Shown: positions 45,265 to 57,554 of the stretch, one piece after another
Numbering within the stretch: position 1 is the first letter of the stretch
Layout of the letters: the number at the start of each line of letters is the position of its first letter
Origin: Adiantum capillus-veneris
Lineage: Eukaryota > Streptophyta > Polypodiopsida > Polypodiales > Pteridaceae
Assembly (NCBI GenBank): GCA_014529385.2
Contig: CM043970.1
Location: 67,602,567-67,666,566, forward strand
DNA: 64,000 bases
Direction of reading: 5' to 3'
Notes under the pieces: generated by a model
Told to the model about the DNA's origin: nothing
What the model saw: the letters and a program-made list of their open reading frames with translations, nothing else
The model's database searches: none
Made by a program: the position numbers and the translations under genes

Positions 45265-46841
45265 TCATGTATCTGAGGAGTTCATAATTTTTTTGACCAT
45301 TTCCTGGCACCTATTTTGCGCATAAGGCAATTCCTCAGTCAAGAGGGACTGCGCTATGGCCTTTGGATCAGTTGAGCCAATGGAAGCATGTATCCCTATC
45401 TGGGCAAGCACTTTACCACGAAAGCCAGTGCCAAACAGTGTGCATACAAGGGATCTACGCACTAGGAACACTTGATGCGCAGTTTGAGCAGTGGTGCTCA
45501 AACACAAAAACTTGCTCAAAGCTTTTAACGACCAAGTCCTAAAATGGGCTTGGAGAGTAAATTCATTATGGATAATGGCCACATCGCCAGGGGGGAGTTG
45601 TCCTAGGTAATGTGGAAGAGAAGGTTGAGGTCCAAAGCCCGTCCACTTGCCACCCGTCCTTGTAGCAAAATCATCAACCTCCACGACATCCTGTCATAAA
45701 CCGATGAAGGTTGAGAAAAAAGACAATCAAGGATAAAATAGTAACATGAAAATTAGGAGACAGTTTACCTCCTGCTCCTTGTCGTCCTCCTCCTTGTTTC
45801 CCTTTGCATCCAATTCAATGCTCCCATGCACCACAGATACGAGCTTTGGATCATCAGATGGGAGGTTGCATAATGGCATAGGCATCCTAGCAGCCTCAAC
45901 CTTGGCTTGCGTGGCTTGGAATTCTTCTTCAGCCACGTGGAACTGCTCTGCTGCCGGGACCTCCGCACATACAACTACAATAGTGTCAGCAACAGAGTCC
46001 CCATCTGGCAAGAGCTTGCTTTCTAGGGCATCTAGCGTATTGTCTAAGGGACATTTGGTGTTGTTGCATAGCACGCTCAAGCATTCATCCATGCGCAGGC
46101 CAAATGCTTTCTCCAAATCATGCAGGAACACATACTCCTCCCCATCCACTAACACTGAGGAGAAGCGGCTGATTACTACCTCTGGGATAGCCACATCCGT
46201 CAGTGGTAGTGGCACTGGAGTGTCACTAGGGCCAGCCGCAACTATGGATTTCTCAACCACTTCCTCAAGACCCCTAGGGTACTCGAGACGGTGTGCCTTT
46301 CCTTCCGCTGCAGGGTTCATGGGGATAACCTGCTGCTCCTTGTTGTCCTTGATAAAGGACCCAGCCTGAAGGTGTGGTAAGTGGAGCTCCTCCAAATCAG
46401 GTTCCTCGCTCACCAAGAAGATAAATGTTGCGAGCCGAGGAAGGTACTCCACCCCCAACTTGCGCTTCTTGAGCGCTGACACCCCTGGGGCTTGCTCGTC
46501 CAAGTAATGGCCTGCATTGGTTGCAATTTCTTGGAATCGTTGCAACCGCTTGGAGAATGGGCAATCACCTTTGTGTATATAGCGCAAAGATCGCAAGGCA
46601 CCCAGATCCCTACATGTGGGGGGATAGATACAGAATATTTTATGATGTGCTCCTCCATGAACGCAAAAATCTCGGCAAATGCATCCATGTAAAGGGCAAC
46701 TGTGGTGTCAAGGTCAGGGAGACGAGTAAAAAAGGTGTGGAGGTCCAACTTCCCTTTGTATTTGGTGTCCTCGAGGAAGAGGATGAAGTGTGACAAAGGG
46801 GTGGATATGGCTGCAGATGCAGAGGTTGTGGAAGCATCCAT
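45265..46841 (-). pseudogene. D2 gene X, unknown protein
   Basis: ATG at 46841 (MDASTTSASAA). The first frame runs to about 46590, then a frameshift leads into 46596-45770. A GT-AG intron (donor about 45769, acceptor about 45692) leads to the last exon, 45690-45265. Visible blocks are FILFLEDTKYKGKLDLHTFF, IPPHVGI, GEEYVFLHDLEKAFGL and an acidic Glu/Asp stretch, then HYLGQLPPGDVAIIHNE and CTLFGTGFRGKV. D1 gene X aligns along the whole length. No known domain recognised; it may form a complex with the transposase (speculation). Confidence 0.6.
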
Positions 46842-47197
46842 GTCTAGCCTGGGGTGTAGATAGAGAGTGGAGGAGCTCAAGAGTTGCAAAATTAAAAATA
46901 GTGAATGAGTTAGGTGGCTCCCCTTTTATAATGGACCCTTTTTTAAAGACATTAAAAAAAAGGCACTTTCACCAAAAAATGATTTCTCATCCCAATGCAA
47001 AAAATTATATTCAAAGGCATGATTTGCCGAAGCAAATCATGTTGATTACAGCGGGGATCAATTTGAAAATTGCAAGAGTTACAAAGTTATAAGATCGATA
47101 GCATAGTTCCATCCATCCCCCAGTCCTCCTTGACCTTCAATTTGTCTTCCATTTTCTTCCAAATCTGCGGACATTCATTACAATAAGCATCCAATGA

Positions 47198-48427
47198 TCA
47201 ACAAACCATGATGTATTGAAAATGTGGTGAAAGGATTCTCACCTTGTGACCTTGTAAACGAAATTGTGCTTGTTGAAGGGCCTCAAAACCCATAATAACC
47301 AAATGTTCTCGAACATTACTAAGAGTCCAATGCTTGTTCACTTGGACTGCCTCCAAAGCATCGTTGGGCATCTTCACTGCAATGTCAAAGCTTGCAATAG
47401 CGCCGTCTAAACTCTGTAAGGGAGTCCACATTCCAAGCTTTCACATCCAATGATCATAGTGAAATCGTATGTACATGGAGGTGCGGGATTTCAAATAGCG
47501 CATTCCAATACCTGAAGCTCCAACCTTACAATGGTACTGGTCCCCGTTGTGCATGCCCTCCACAAAACCCCAGTCCTCTTCTAAAAGCCTTCCTAATTCC
47601 TCGTAATGCGCATCTTTACAGACAAGCATTGTGGTAGTCTCCACAAATCCAAACTCTTTAAAAATGTGCACAAAACAATGAATAGGCAAACACCAACTCA
47701 AGCCCACAGACTTAGAAGCTTTAGAGTATTTCAAAGAGTTTTGGACATCCATTATCATCTTTTGCTTGAAAGATGCTACCGACCACAAATCTGGCACCGA
47801 CCACTCCATACTTAATAAGGAAGTTACTTTGATGGGTTCAAGCGTTCCAAACGCTTGTGTAGAAGTAGGGACAATATAGGAGTGAGAATAGAAGAAAATC
47901 CTTATTTGAACTAGTTTGGTTGGGCAAAGATGTGGAAACATTATTGCTCCAATATCCGCATGTATAGCATTGAATGTGCCGGAGAGACTATGTAGTGGCT
48001 GCTCCTCCACCAACGTGGATGGAAATATGACTATAAATGCATGACAAATCTTAAGTATGAATCCATAATAACATTACACTGTGATTTCACACCTAGCTTT
48101 GTATTCTCAAAACATGTACTTACAATGTGTTGGAAATCGAGGTGGTTGTTGCAAATGCATGGTTGACATTGAGAAAACATGTTGCACAATGGCTACGGTC
48201 CCCTTGTCTTTGCGGTTCTTGAAGCCAAGGAGCTTTCCTTTTCAATGAAGATCCAAGTTTGCACGATTCCGCACACGATGAGGGCCAATAGCAGATGGTT
48301 GCATGTATACCCAAGCACCTTTGGTGAACTTTTGTGGCACCCACTCATCATCTACACCTCTAGTGTTGTGGCATGCAAGTGCTATAACCTCATCCTTTGG
48401 CCGCCTTTGCGAAGTAGAGTTGGCCAT
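47198..48427 (-). pseudogene. D2 gene Y, unknown protein
   Basis: ATG 48427. Exon 1 (to 48124) contains KFTKGAWVYMQP and LLGFKNRKDK...VQHVF, with one TGA near 48243. Intron to 48030, then a long exon (48030-47441) with HADIGAIMFPH, VPDLWSVASFKQ and SWCLPIHCFVHIF, and a last piece to 47198. D1 gene Y (59908-61350) shares the GSWVLMQP / VQHVF block, the intron position and later blocks. The first exon looks like a small beta-rich module, perhaps chromatin-reader-like, but this is only an impression. Confidence 0.6.
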
Positions 48428-49181
48428 GGTTGAGCAAAGAAAACTAGGAGGAGGAGAAGGACCTTGCTTGTTGCTACAATGTAGGTGGGATAAAGTGATA
48501 TGAGAAGGTGGTTAACCCTTGTGGCAATGGGAGGAGAAGGTGGATAACCCTTGCTTGGTGTGGCAATGGGAGGAGAAGGTGGATAACCCTTGCTTGGTGT
48601 GGCAATGGAAGGTGGTAGGGGAGGAGAGAGGAGCTTCCTTGCTGCAGCAATGGAGATGGTGTAGAGAGAGAGAGTGTTGGAGTAGAGGATGAGTGTGATG
48701 GTTGCAACCAAGGAGGGGCTGGAAAAGGGGTTCTAGAGAGAGAAAATCACTTTTTGCCTAAGAACTACTTTTGGGGGAGCTCTGGATAGCAAAAAAAGAT
48801 TTTTCAAAAGTTTTTTAAAAAATTTGAATTTTAGGGTTTTTGGGTGCACATTTTGACTTTTTGAGGTCAAAAAATTTTTGACCATAGAATAGTTTTTGGG
48901 GGGGTTTAAAGAAGATGAAATTTTAGTTTTGAAATTTTTGAAAAATTTCAAATTTTTGGGATTTTTTCAAAACCGGATCAAAAAGGAGGGAAGTTGGAGG
49001 TTCCATATGGCCCACCCACCCCCCCACCCACCCCACCCCACCTTCTCACTAAGTAAGAGCCCATTTAAGAAGTGTAAGACTACTTTGTCCCCCTACATTT
49101 CTGAGGGCATATAGTGTGTCCACCACCCTCTTCTCATTGGCTGGCCTCTAATTAACCTTAATCCCAAAGGGCCCCTAGAGG
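48428..49181. other. D2 right subterminal region
   Basis: Holds a 39-bp minisatellite (48521-48640) just upstream of gene Y, then AT-rich sequence with runs of A and T, and a C-rich tract at 49010-49046 that could form a G-quadruplex on the minus strand. No gene seen. Confidence 0.6.
48521..48640. repeat. 39-bp tandem repeat
   Basis: Units starting GTGGCAATGGGAGGAGAAGG at 48521, 48560 and 48599, the last one diverging. It lies about 95 bp upstream of the gene Y start. Confidence 0.9.
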
Positions 49182-49183
49182 GT

Positions 49184-50614
49184 TCATATTTTTCCTAATG
49201 TGATATTCGAAGTAACAAAGATAAAGATTACACATAACCGGAGAGCATGCAAAACCCATTGGATTCCTAGAGTTTGTTTGTAGCAGGTATTACCTAATTG
49301 GATACAGATGTTATTCAGTAGCCAAAAGATATACTTATAAAGATCTTCCTCTTTAAAGCTGAAAGGTGCAGATTTATTCGATTTTTTTACCCATCCTTTA
49401 TTCTCTTTTTGTGAGATGCATGTATACTCAAGTTCCTTTCTGTGGGCAAAGGCAATCTTTATAAGACATGATAAGGTATAAATAAGTCCCAATGGCCCAT
49501 CTAAAGGGATATTTTCATGGCATTGAGTTATGTCTGTCGTGAAGATAGAGTAAATGCTTTCTGGGAGGTTGATAAACACCTCAGCTACGTTTTTTATGAC
49601 CCAAAAAGGGCAATAATCTATATTTTTGAATCTCTTTATATCTCTGTGTTTGATGGCACATATATTTTTTATTTCTAGTAGGACCAAATTTAAGCAATGG
49701 GTGATATCACTCGTAACACAAGAGAACAGGCTATTTGAAGCGTCAGAAATCCATCTAAATTTATGCTTATGATTCTTATATGTTGGGAAGAGTACAGGAG
49801 TTTTTAGAGATTCAGGACTATAACCGAGTCCTGATAATTCATTGTTCATCAATGTTGTAGCTACGCAAAGCGGAGAGTAATCAAGTTTACGAAAGTCATT
49901 ACTATTAAGTCTTGAACTGGCAGCCTCAAATGCCAATTTTTTACATATAACGGATGCAGTGTTTGAGGCTTTATCTAGGCCAATAATGAGCCATTTCTTT
50001 TTAATATCATAGATAGAGGTCTTCATTTTTGGCGTAAGCCAGGTAGTATCAATGCTTAGCCATGCTTGTGGCAAAAGACTGATCTTTTTCCAAAAAATTC
50101 TTTTGAGTGTTGATGTAAGTTGGAAGTGAACCTCCTCCTCCAGTTGGAGTTTTAAGGCCAAGTCGGCCAGGCATTCAAGTAGTGCTGATAAGGCACTTTG
50201 AGGATTTAGCGGAAAATGAGGAATATGATTCAAGCCATTACTCAATAGACTCCTTACTTGAGGATCCGAAATGATTTCTAAGTTAGATGTACAAACGTGT
50301 AAACCAAAGTCAGTGAAGTTTTTACAGAATTTTTGAAATAGATGACAAGAGCAAATAGGTATCTCATTATTATGGAGAAACTCATTGGAATAAAAAAGAT
50401 TCTTAATAGGCGGCGAGTATTTCCAACCAATCTTCACATCCTTTAGTAATAAATTCGACCCAAAAATATGTCCAAAACACTCTACAAAGACAGCTTGGGG
50501 AGTAAAGAGATCCAAAATTTTTCTTGTAAACAAGCAATGTGTGAAAATCTTACTACACACTTCTTCCTTTGGGGGTAGGTAACGTCTTCCGCAAGCAATC
50601 CATCGATCCTGCAT
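49184..50614 (-). pseudogene. RT N-terminal part of the Penelope-like element
   Basis: ATG 50614 (MQDRWIACGRRY). About 475 codons up to motif B. Recognisable RT parts: FPTYKNHKHKFRWISDASNS (about residue 275), motif A FTTDITQCHENIPLDGP (about 363), then a C-rich helix and the YKQTLGI region, where a one-base deletion near 49251 shifts the frame inside motif B. The frame reaches the D2 junction at 49183. Upstream of RT is a long N-terminal domain of unknown fold, as in several RTs of this class. Confidence 0.75.
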
Positions 50615-50615
50615 A

Positions 50616-51185
50616 TTACATATCCAAAAGGTTTTTGACTGGTAGGTTTCTTCCCCTACCTCTCACACAACTTCTACCTCTCCCTCTTCCAAACACAGAT
50701 TCACTCGAGGAGGGGGTTAAGAAAGTGGTGTAAGACGCCGCCGGAGAGACAAGAGTATTAGGACATTTGGAAACTTGAGATTCATCTTCTTCAATATTCG
50801 GTTTAATTTGGCTAACAATACTTTTGATACCTTTAAAGCCGCCATAAGTGGTTAGCAGAGTCCCACATCCATCAGATCCAAGCTCTTCAAGGGTGTCACG
50901 CATAATCAGTCTATACTGAATAAAGGCAATTTGAGCTAAGACCAGATCCTTCGCTTGTCCACCAAGCCAAGAACAAAAGAGGGAAAGGTGAAATTCTTCT
51001 GCTTTATCAGGAAAGATACTAGGCAGATTGTTGAGGGCATACCAAATAGCATGGTCAAACCAAATTATGCTTGACTCGCAAGAAGCTTTGGGGTCCAAGA
51101 ATCTACAAGCACACTTAAGGTAAGGCCTGAACACATTCCAAACTGTCTCGGTGTAGTAATCAGCATTGCTTTTACTAAAGGTCAT
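50616..51185 (-). CDS. Retroelement ORF with Arg-Gly box
   Basis: ATG 51185. 189 residues: a helical N-terminal part (YYTETVWNVFRPYLKC) and a C-terminal RGRGRSCVRGRGRN box typical of RNA-binding tails. It overlaps the preceding ORF by TGATG and is followed by the RT ORF with TAATATG, so the three ORFs are arranged for stop-start coupling. Probably gag-like or an RNA chaperone (inference). Confidence 0.55.
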   Translation of the reverse strand: MTFSKSNADYYTETVWNVFRPYLKCACRFLDPKASCESSIIWFDHAIWYALNNLPSIFPDKAEEFHLSLFCSWLGGQAKDLVLAQIAFIQYRLIMRDTLEELGSDGCGTLLTTYGGFKGIKSIVSQIKPNIEEDESQVSKCPNTLVSPAASYTTFLTPSSSESVFGRGRGRSCVRGRGRNLPVKNLLDM

Positions 51186-51980
51186 CACTCCTTAGTTCTT
51201 GCATATAACCCTGTATTCGAACTACATTTTTTATCATCAAGGAAACTCATATTGAAAGGAGCTTTAATCAGATCCCCTTTGTCCAAGAGTTGGATCCCTT
51301 TTAGAACTTTAAGTTTACATTCCTCAATAGTAGCAGGGGCCAAGTTGGCAAGGAAGACCCAGGTTTCCATGGATATGGGTGCAAGAAATCCTATATTCGG
51401 AAACATCCACAACCTGTGCTCTACTCCCAAGGATTCTACCTCAACTTGTCGTGACGGTAAAAAAGGTAAGGCCCTAGAGACTTTCGGTACCATATCCAAA
51501 AGCGAGGCTTCACTGAGTGAACAAATGTCTTTCTGAAATTCCTTTACTGCTTCTAAAGCAGCTGCATGTCTACAAAAGAGGCTATTCGATGGAGGGACAA
51601 TAGGCGTAGAGGAGCAGTAACAAAGATAGGACTAACCCCACAAAATTTTCTAAGAAGATTGGACAGTTCAGAACCTTTGAAGAAAAAGACGCTAAGTCTT
51701 GAATATGTGCTTTGGAAAGTCCAGCCAGATTCGAAGTAAATTCCATCAAAAGGTTGATACCATTAGATTTATTTTTTACAAGGAGAGCTAGTACTTTCAC
51801 CCATAGGTCAAATGAAATCAGCTGGACAAGAGATAGACTAGACTCCTTCGAAGCATCATAAATTAGGGCAGAAGCTTCTCTATATTGTATACATTTTAGT
51901 ACAAGAAGAGAGGCAAGGGAAAGGGGTTCCACAGGAAGAGCCAGTCCTTGGGAAAGGGGAACAATCTGCAAAATTATCAT
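51185..51980 (-). pseudogene. Retroelement ORF1, gag-like, one frameshift
   Basis: Two frames: 51980-51582 (Leu-rich helical) and the frame ending at 51185 (FPNIGFLAPISMETWVFLA). The second frame can be extended upstream to about 51590, where a single shift would join them. The 5' border may be a splice acceptor (TTTTGCAG before 51965). No known domain recognised. Confidence 0.45.
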
Positions 51981-52037
51981 TAGTTAGAATTCCATAGTCT
52001 AGGAAGAGGAATAGACCTGAAGATCTAATACAAAGTG

Positions 52038-52181
52038 TTACATCTTTTTGAATTTTACAGCCCTATGAAGATAAGGTCTAGTCCTATGTGAGATACAAGG
52101 GAAGGTCTTTTCTATTTCTTTAGCTAGACGTAATTTCTCTAAAATCATAGCTCTTTTTTCTGGGTCAAAGCAGACTTTCAT
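52038..52181 (-). CDS. Short exon-like ORF upstream of ORF1
   Basis: 47 codons from ATG 52181: MKVCFDPEKRAMILEKLRLA then a basic stretch. It follows an AG|GT-like acceptor and precedes ORF1 by about 70 bp. Possibly the first exon of the retroelement protein; weak support. Confidence 0.3.
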   Translation of the reverse strand: MKVCFDPEKRAMILEKLRLAKEIEKTFPCISHRTRPYLHRAVKFKKM

Positions 52182-52450
52182 TCTTGCAGTTAGCTTTCCC
52201 ACGACCTGGTTAACAGAAGTAATAGATTATGTAAATGAAAGTATTTAAAGTAAAGTAAGAAGCATGCATATAAAGTGGAATGGTAGTGCTAGCAACCTTT
52301 TCAGCAGTCAAGTTAAAAAAACCACAGAGATTGTGTGATAACACCCCTGCCTATTAGAGTATAAACATTATACTATCATAGGCGAAAGTTTCTAGAGTCA
52401 TTGTCTGAGAGAGAAAAATTGTCAAGTCAATCTCTCTTTTGTGTTTATTG

Positions 52451-55400
52451 TGTGTGTAGCAGTTCTAAATCTATATATATATATATATACGCAAACGAAC
52501 ACTAATTGTTCACAGACAACAATTCTAGAAAAGTACAGTGGCTTTGCACAATAATTTATTTGCAGTTGAAAATAAATTATGTACAAGGTAATGAAGATAA
52601 CAAAATACAGCTAAAGAATCCTTAAACTCAAAGTCTGGTAAATCCTGTATCACACTAAGAGATCCACCATTTGTTAAGAACTGGACGTTTTAATCAAGGA
52701 AGGTAGCCCTCACCTGCACCCGTAGCCACGAGAAAACAATTCGTTAGCACGTGACTGTACGCAGGTGATGCTGGGCATCCCAGTTGTTATCCATGTCACC
52801 ATAAAAAAAACATAGTCCTTAACTTGAAATCTGTTCTTTTTTATAAAAAGGGGTTTTTTTAAAACAAAGATCCTTGGCTTTTCAGCCAATCTGATACAAA
52901 CTGTACCCAACTCGATAGAGCAACCATAAATTCTGTTTTATTTTTTCTCAAACAGCGTTTTATTACCAATCTTAAGGTTTTTTTTTTTAAAGAGTTTTAA
53001 CTTTTGCCATCAGAAATCTATCACCTCTTTGAACTTAGTGATAGGTTAATCAAAACCTACCGCTATTCTTCCTAGTATATGACAATGCTGAAGAAAACCA
53101 GTAAATTAGAAACTTGCATTTTATTCAACCTCAGCCCGGTATGTATAGTCAGCATATAGGGCACCGTACCAGAAGCCAGTACTCAGAATAACCTTTTTAG
53201 CCAATTCAATACAATAGGCCACCAGTAAAAAAGATCAATCTTACTTGTAAAAAAAGTCGAGTTAAGTTGAAAAAACATTATTTACTCCTACAATCGGGTA
53301 TGTGAAACCATACATACCCTACTGTAATATTACATGCCTGGCCACTATTTCTTAAAAAAACCAGTTTTGAATGACCTCTGAATACTCTCAAGTAGTTTTT
53401 AATGAAATAGGCACCAGAATTAGTAACAGATTTAATTATGGGTAAGTCCTTTTACCGAAATTACCTCAACAAAGTCACCAAACTTATCCAACCACTCACA
53501 TATATCTCATTTTTTTGTGTAAGACAGGTTATTTTCAGATCTGCAGTAAACCGTTCACGAGTACATTACCCATTTGAGTAACAATATTACCAGAGTCAAC
53601 CTTATATACCCTTCGTGTCTTTTTAATACCCCACCATCCTAATTTTCATGCAGTCAAAAGACAAGACATACACCTGGCCATCTGCTTTTTTTCAAAAATT
53701 TATATAGGACAAAAAAAACCAGTTAAACAGTCCCCCTTTTTTAAATTTCTTTCCATCAAACATTACTCAGTAGTTACTGGTTTTTTTATACGCTTTCTTC
53801 ATAACCAGGAAGAGCCATGTTCCCGAGCCAGTCTCCCAATACTTTACATAGAAAAACACATCTTTAGTCGAAGCAAAACCCCAATTCCAATCTGTCAAAA
53901 ATTTCCATACTTTACCATATACTTTTCTCCCCATGAACCTTTTAAGAACATTCACCGGAGCAAGAGAAAACAATCTACTTCCTGGGTTTTTTTAAGAGAA
54001 AAAAAAAATCCATTTAAATATACAGGAATCAAAAAAAAGATTTCTGTCAACCTGAAGATTAAGAGACGATGACCGCTCCACGATGGCTTTCTCTGATTTT
54101 TTCGGCATGTTTAAGCCACAGCAACCAGTAGATAGAATACGCACAGTTTTGAAATAACACACGCAGAGAAATGATAACAGAGCACGCAGCTATGTGAGTA
54201 TGATAACTCACCTTAGAAGTCTTATTTATATAGTTGATGCTCCTCTGTAGCAGACGCGACAGTTGAGTTGGACAGGTTATGCCCACAATCGAGGACGTCA
54301 GTCCAGGCACGTACACCAATATCCCCCACAACCCAAGATCCGGAGGCAAGATCCGGAGGTTAACAGGTAAGATTCCATCATATCAGCACCTAATGCTCAA
54401 GGGAAAAATGGCGGGGAAGACTGTCATCCCAGACCATTCCTCAAAAACCTAAGCGGTGGCGTGCAGTAGATGGAAGAAGGACCTCAAGCCACGCTTACAA
54501 AAAATTAAAGATTTGTACTGTGACCAAAAAAATGTGAAGCCAAGTCGGACAGTCCACCTCAACCTATGGTAACTTAAGATAGCATTAATTCCCATAGTCA
54601 AAGCCCAGTTTTATCCACTAGAAGCGAGTACATTATATTCGGTATCGGATATTTAAAATACCAGTAGGTATTTTTATCTGCTATCCTAGCCTTACTTTTA
54701 AGTTTTAGCATTCCTTTAGTGTAAAAAACCCTCCTACACTGTGAGTATATGATACATTTTGGGAAAACTTTCCAAATCATAATAAGTCTTAGGAGTCAAT
54801 AAACTGTTTTTATTCTAAATGGTTGGTTAAATAAAAAAACCAAATCTCGAGTATCATTTCCAGAGTAAGTGGTTTTCAACTATTTTGTTTAAGTTAAATG
54901 TAAAGCCCGGTCAGACAGACTACATCACCCCAAGGTAAAATTAAAAAGCAATAATTCCCATATTCATTCCCATATCCGTTATGAACATCATCTATTCCCG
55001 CAGTTAGGAACCTCTGTTTCCCAAACAAAGTGGTGGACATATCAGGACCGAGTGATCCGAGTGACACTTTGGGGTCGTGAACATTTCAAGAATAATATCC
55101 GATTGGCGATGCTTACTGAAGCAGTGGGTCTAGGGCCAAAGTATTATTATATCGAGCATTCAATAAAGCCTGGTTTTTCAGATCGGTTATATCTGCTAGC
55201 CTAGTTTTTACCTCCTGAGAAGATTTTCCTATATCGTAGTTATGGTCATTAGCTACGAGGATATTTAAACTGTACTCACCACACTCGGGAGTATGGGGTA
55301 GCCTTGGCGAATCGTATCGTGCCTTTGGCAGAGAGGCCAAATACTTGCTTCTACTGTGATAGTTGTTTATGTGATCATGTGATGGGCGGCATAATAGAGA

Positions 55401-55458
55401 TGTAGATGCACAGCTCTTGAAATAATCATCAGCTAAGCTTTTTTTTATCTCGTGATAG

Positions 55459-55463
<5 letters not shown>
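52451..55463 (-). repeat. Right direct repeat of the retroelement
   Basis: Shorter copy of 34930-38774, with internal deletions and point changes. It includes the 53767-53973 small ORF and a stop-containing copy of the Cys/His-rich ORF (about 54980-55406). Confidence 0.9.
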
Positions 55464-56735
<1,272 letters not shown>

Positions 56736-56774
56736 AGAGAGAGGAAGGAATAGTGGAGAGGTTGGGGAAGGGGG

Positions 56775-56813
<39 letters not shown>

Positions 56814-56827
56814 TTTCTGTTCCCTTA

Positions 56828-56870
56828 TACTAACGGCGCGCGGAAATATCTTTCACGCGCGCCGTTAGTA
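56828..56870. promoter_or_regulatory. GC-rich hairpin upstream of H3 fusion start
   Basis: TACTAACGGCGCGCG and CGCGCGCCGTTAGTA are exact reverse complements around a 13-base loop, ending 54 bp before the ATG at 56925. Its outer bases match those of the 56441 hairpin. It could be a protein-binding site or a 5' UTR structure. Confidence 0.6.
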
Positions 56871-56924
56871 ATGGGATAAGTTTTGGAGAGAGAGAGAGAG
56901 ACTATTCTATTTTTATACAGTGGA

Positions 56925-57554
56925 ATGGCTAGAACAAAGGCCACTGCAAGGAAGGCAGGCAAGGGACCAGGGTTAGCAGCTAAGGCAAGTAGCAGATCTG
57001 CAATCCCAAACAAGAGACTTGGAAAACCAAATAAAATTTTAAAAGGTCCAAGGGTGAAGAAATTACAGAGCTGCATGGGACTTTTCAGAGAAATCAGGAA
57101 GGCACAGAAATGTGTTGATTTGTGCATACCAAAGTTGCCCTTCCAGAGGATGGTGAGGTCCATTTGTGAAGAAGCTACCTGGCGCACTAAAAGGTGGAAA
57201 GTGGTTGTATTGATGGCTATACAGGAAGCAGTAGAGGACTTCCTGCTTGAGTACTTCAGTGACATGACCATTGTAGCAACGCATGCCCACAGGGTGACTG
57301 TAAGGAACAAAGATAGTGAGACACTAAAAAGGGTAAGGTGGAGGTATGACAAACTTTTGGTCCCCAATGTCTGCACGGATAAGAAAATGAGGGAAATTTT
57401 GCTATACCCCCCTGAGCTATTGCCACAAGTCACAATTGTAGATGTCACACATGATGTGAATACAAGGGCAAGGGTAGAGACGGTTGCTCGCCAAACAGAG
57501 GACATGAGGGAAGCAGAGCTTAAGGAAAAAGCAAAAGTAGCAGTGGAGTCCTAG
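56925..57554 (+). CDS. D1 histone H3-like domain, N-terminal part of fusion gene
   Basis: ATG 56925 gives MARTKATARKAGKGPG, matching the start of histone H3 with Arg2, Thr3, Lys4, Arg8 and Lys9 in register. Residues about 38-140 are an H3 fold: LFREIRKAQKC, IPKLPFQRMVRSI, VLMAIQEAVEDFLLEYF, THAHRVTVRNKD. KLPFQR is canonical; other parts are divergent, as in CENH3-type variants. About 65 extra residues follow, ending TAG 57552, after which the same frame stays open into the Ulp1 region. Predicted role: nucleosome incorporation or mimicry of the modifiable H3 tail (inference). The domain itself has no lesion. No intron interrupts it. Confidence 0.85.
   Translation: MARTKATARKAGKGPGLAAKASSRSAIPNKRLGKPNKILKGPRVKKLQSCMGLFREIRKAQKCVDLCIPKLPFQRMVRSICEEATWRTKRWKVVVLMAIQEAVEDFLLEYFSDMTIVATHAHRVTVRNKDSETLKRVRWRYDKLLVPNVCTDKKMREILLYPPELLPQVTIVDVTHDVNTRARVETVARQTEDMREAELKEKAKVAVES

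Larger units (their letters stand above)
39724..49181 (+). mobile_element. D2: second H3-carrying DNA transposon, nested in the RT
   Basis: The segment interrupts the RT between motifs B and C and is homologous to D1 in transposase, gene X, gene Y and the H3 fold. Order: transposase (+), H3-like gene (+), inverted-repeat block, gene X (-), gene Y (-). No Ulp1 or FCP1 gene is present. The ends are only approximate: CCTAAAGGGTTACTTT on the left and, reversed, CCTCTAGGGGCCCTTT on the right share 11 of 16 bases, a weak TIR. No target duplication was found. Confidence 0.7.

Noticed and set aside
49010-49046. Polypurine tract of an LTR element
   Set aside because: The C-rich run is inside the D2 terminal region with no LTR beside it.
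39003-51980. GIY-YIG endonuclease, RNase H or tyrosine recombinase in the Penelope-like element
   Set aside because: I looked on the RT strand on both sides of the RT and found no convincing motif; absence by eye is not proof.
56925-57554. Host histone H3 gene
   Set aside because: Too divergent from canonical H3, carries an extra C-terminal region leading into Ulp1, and lies inside D1.
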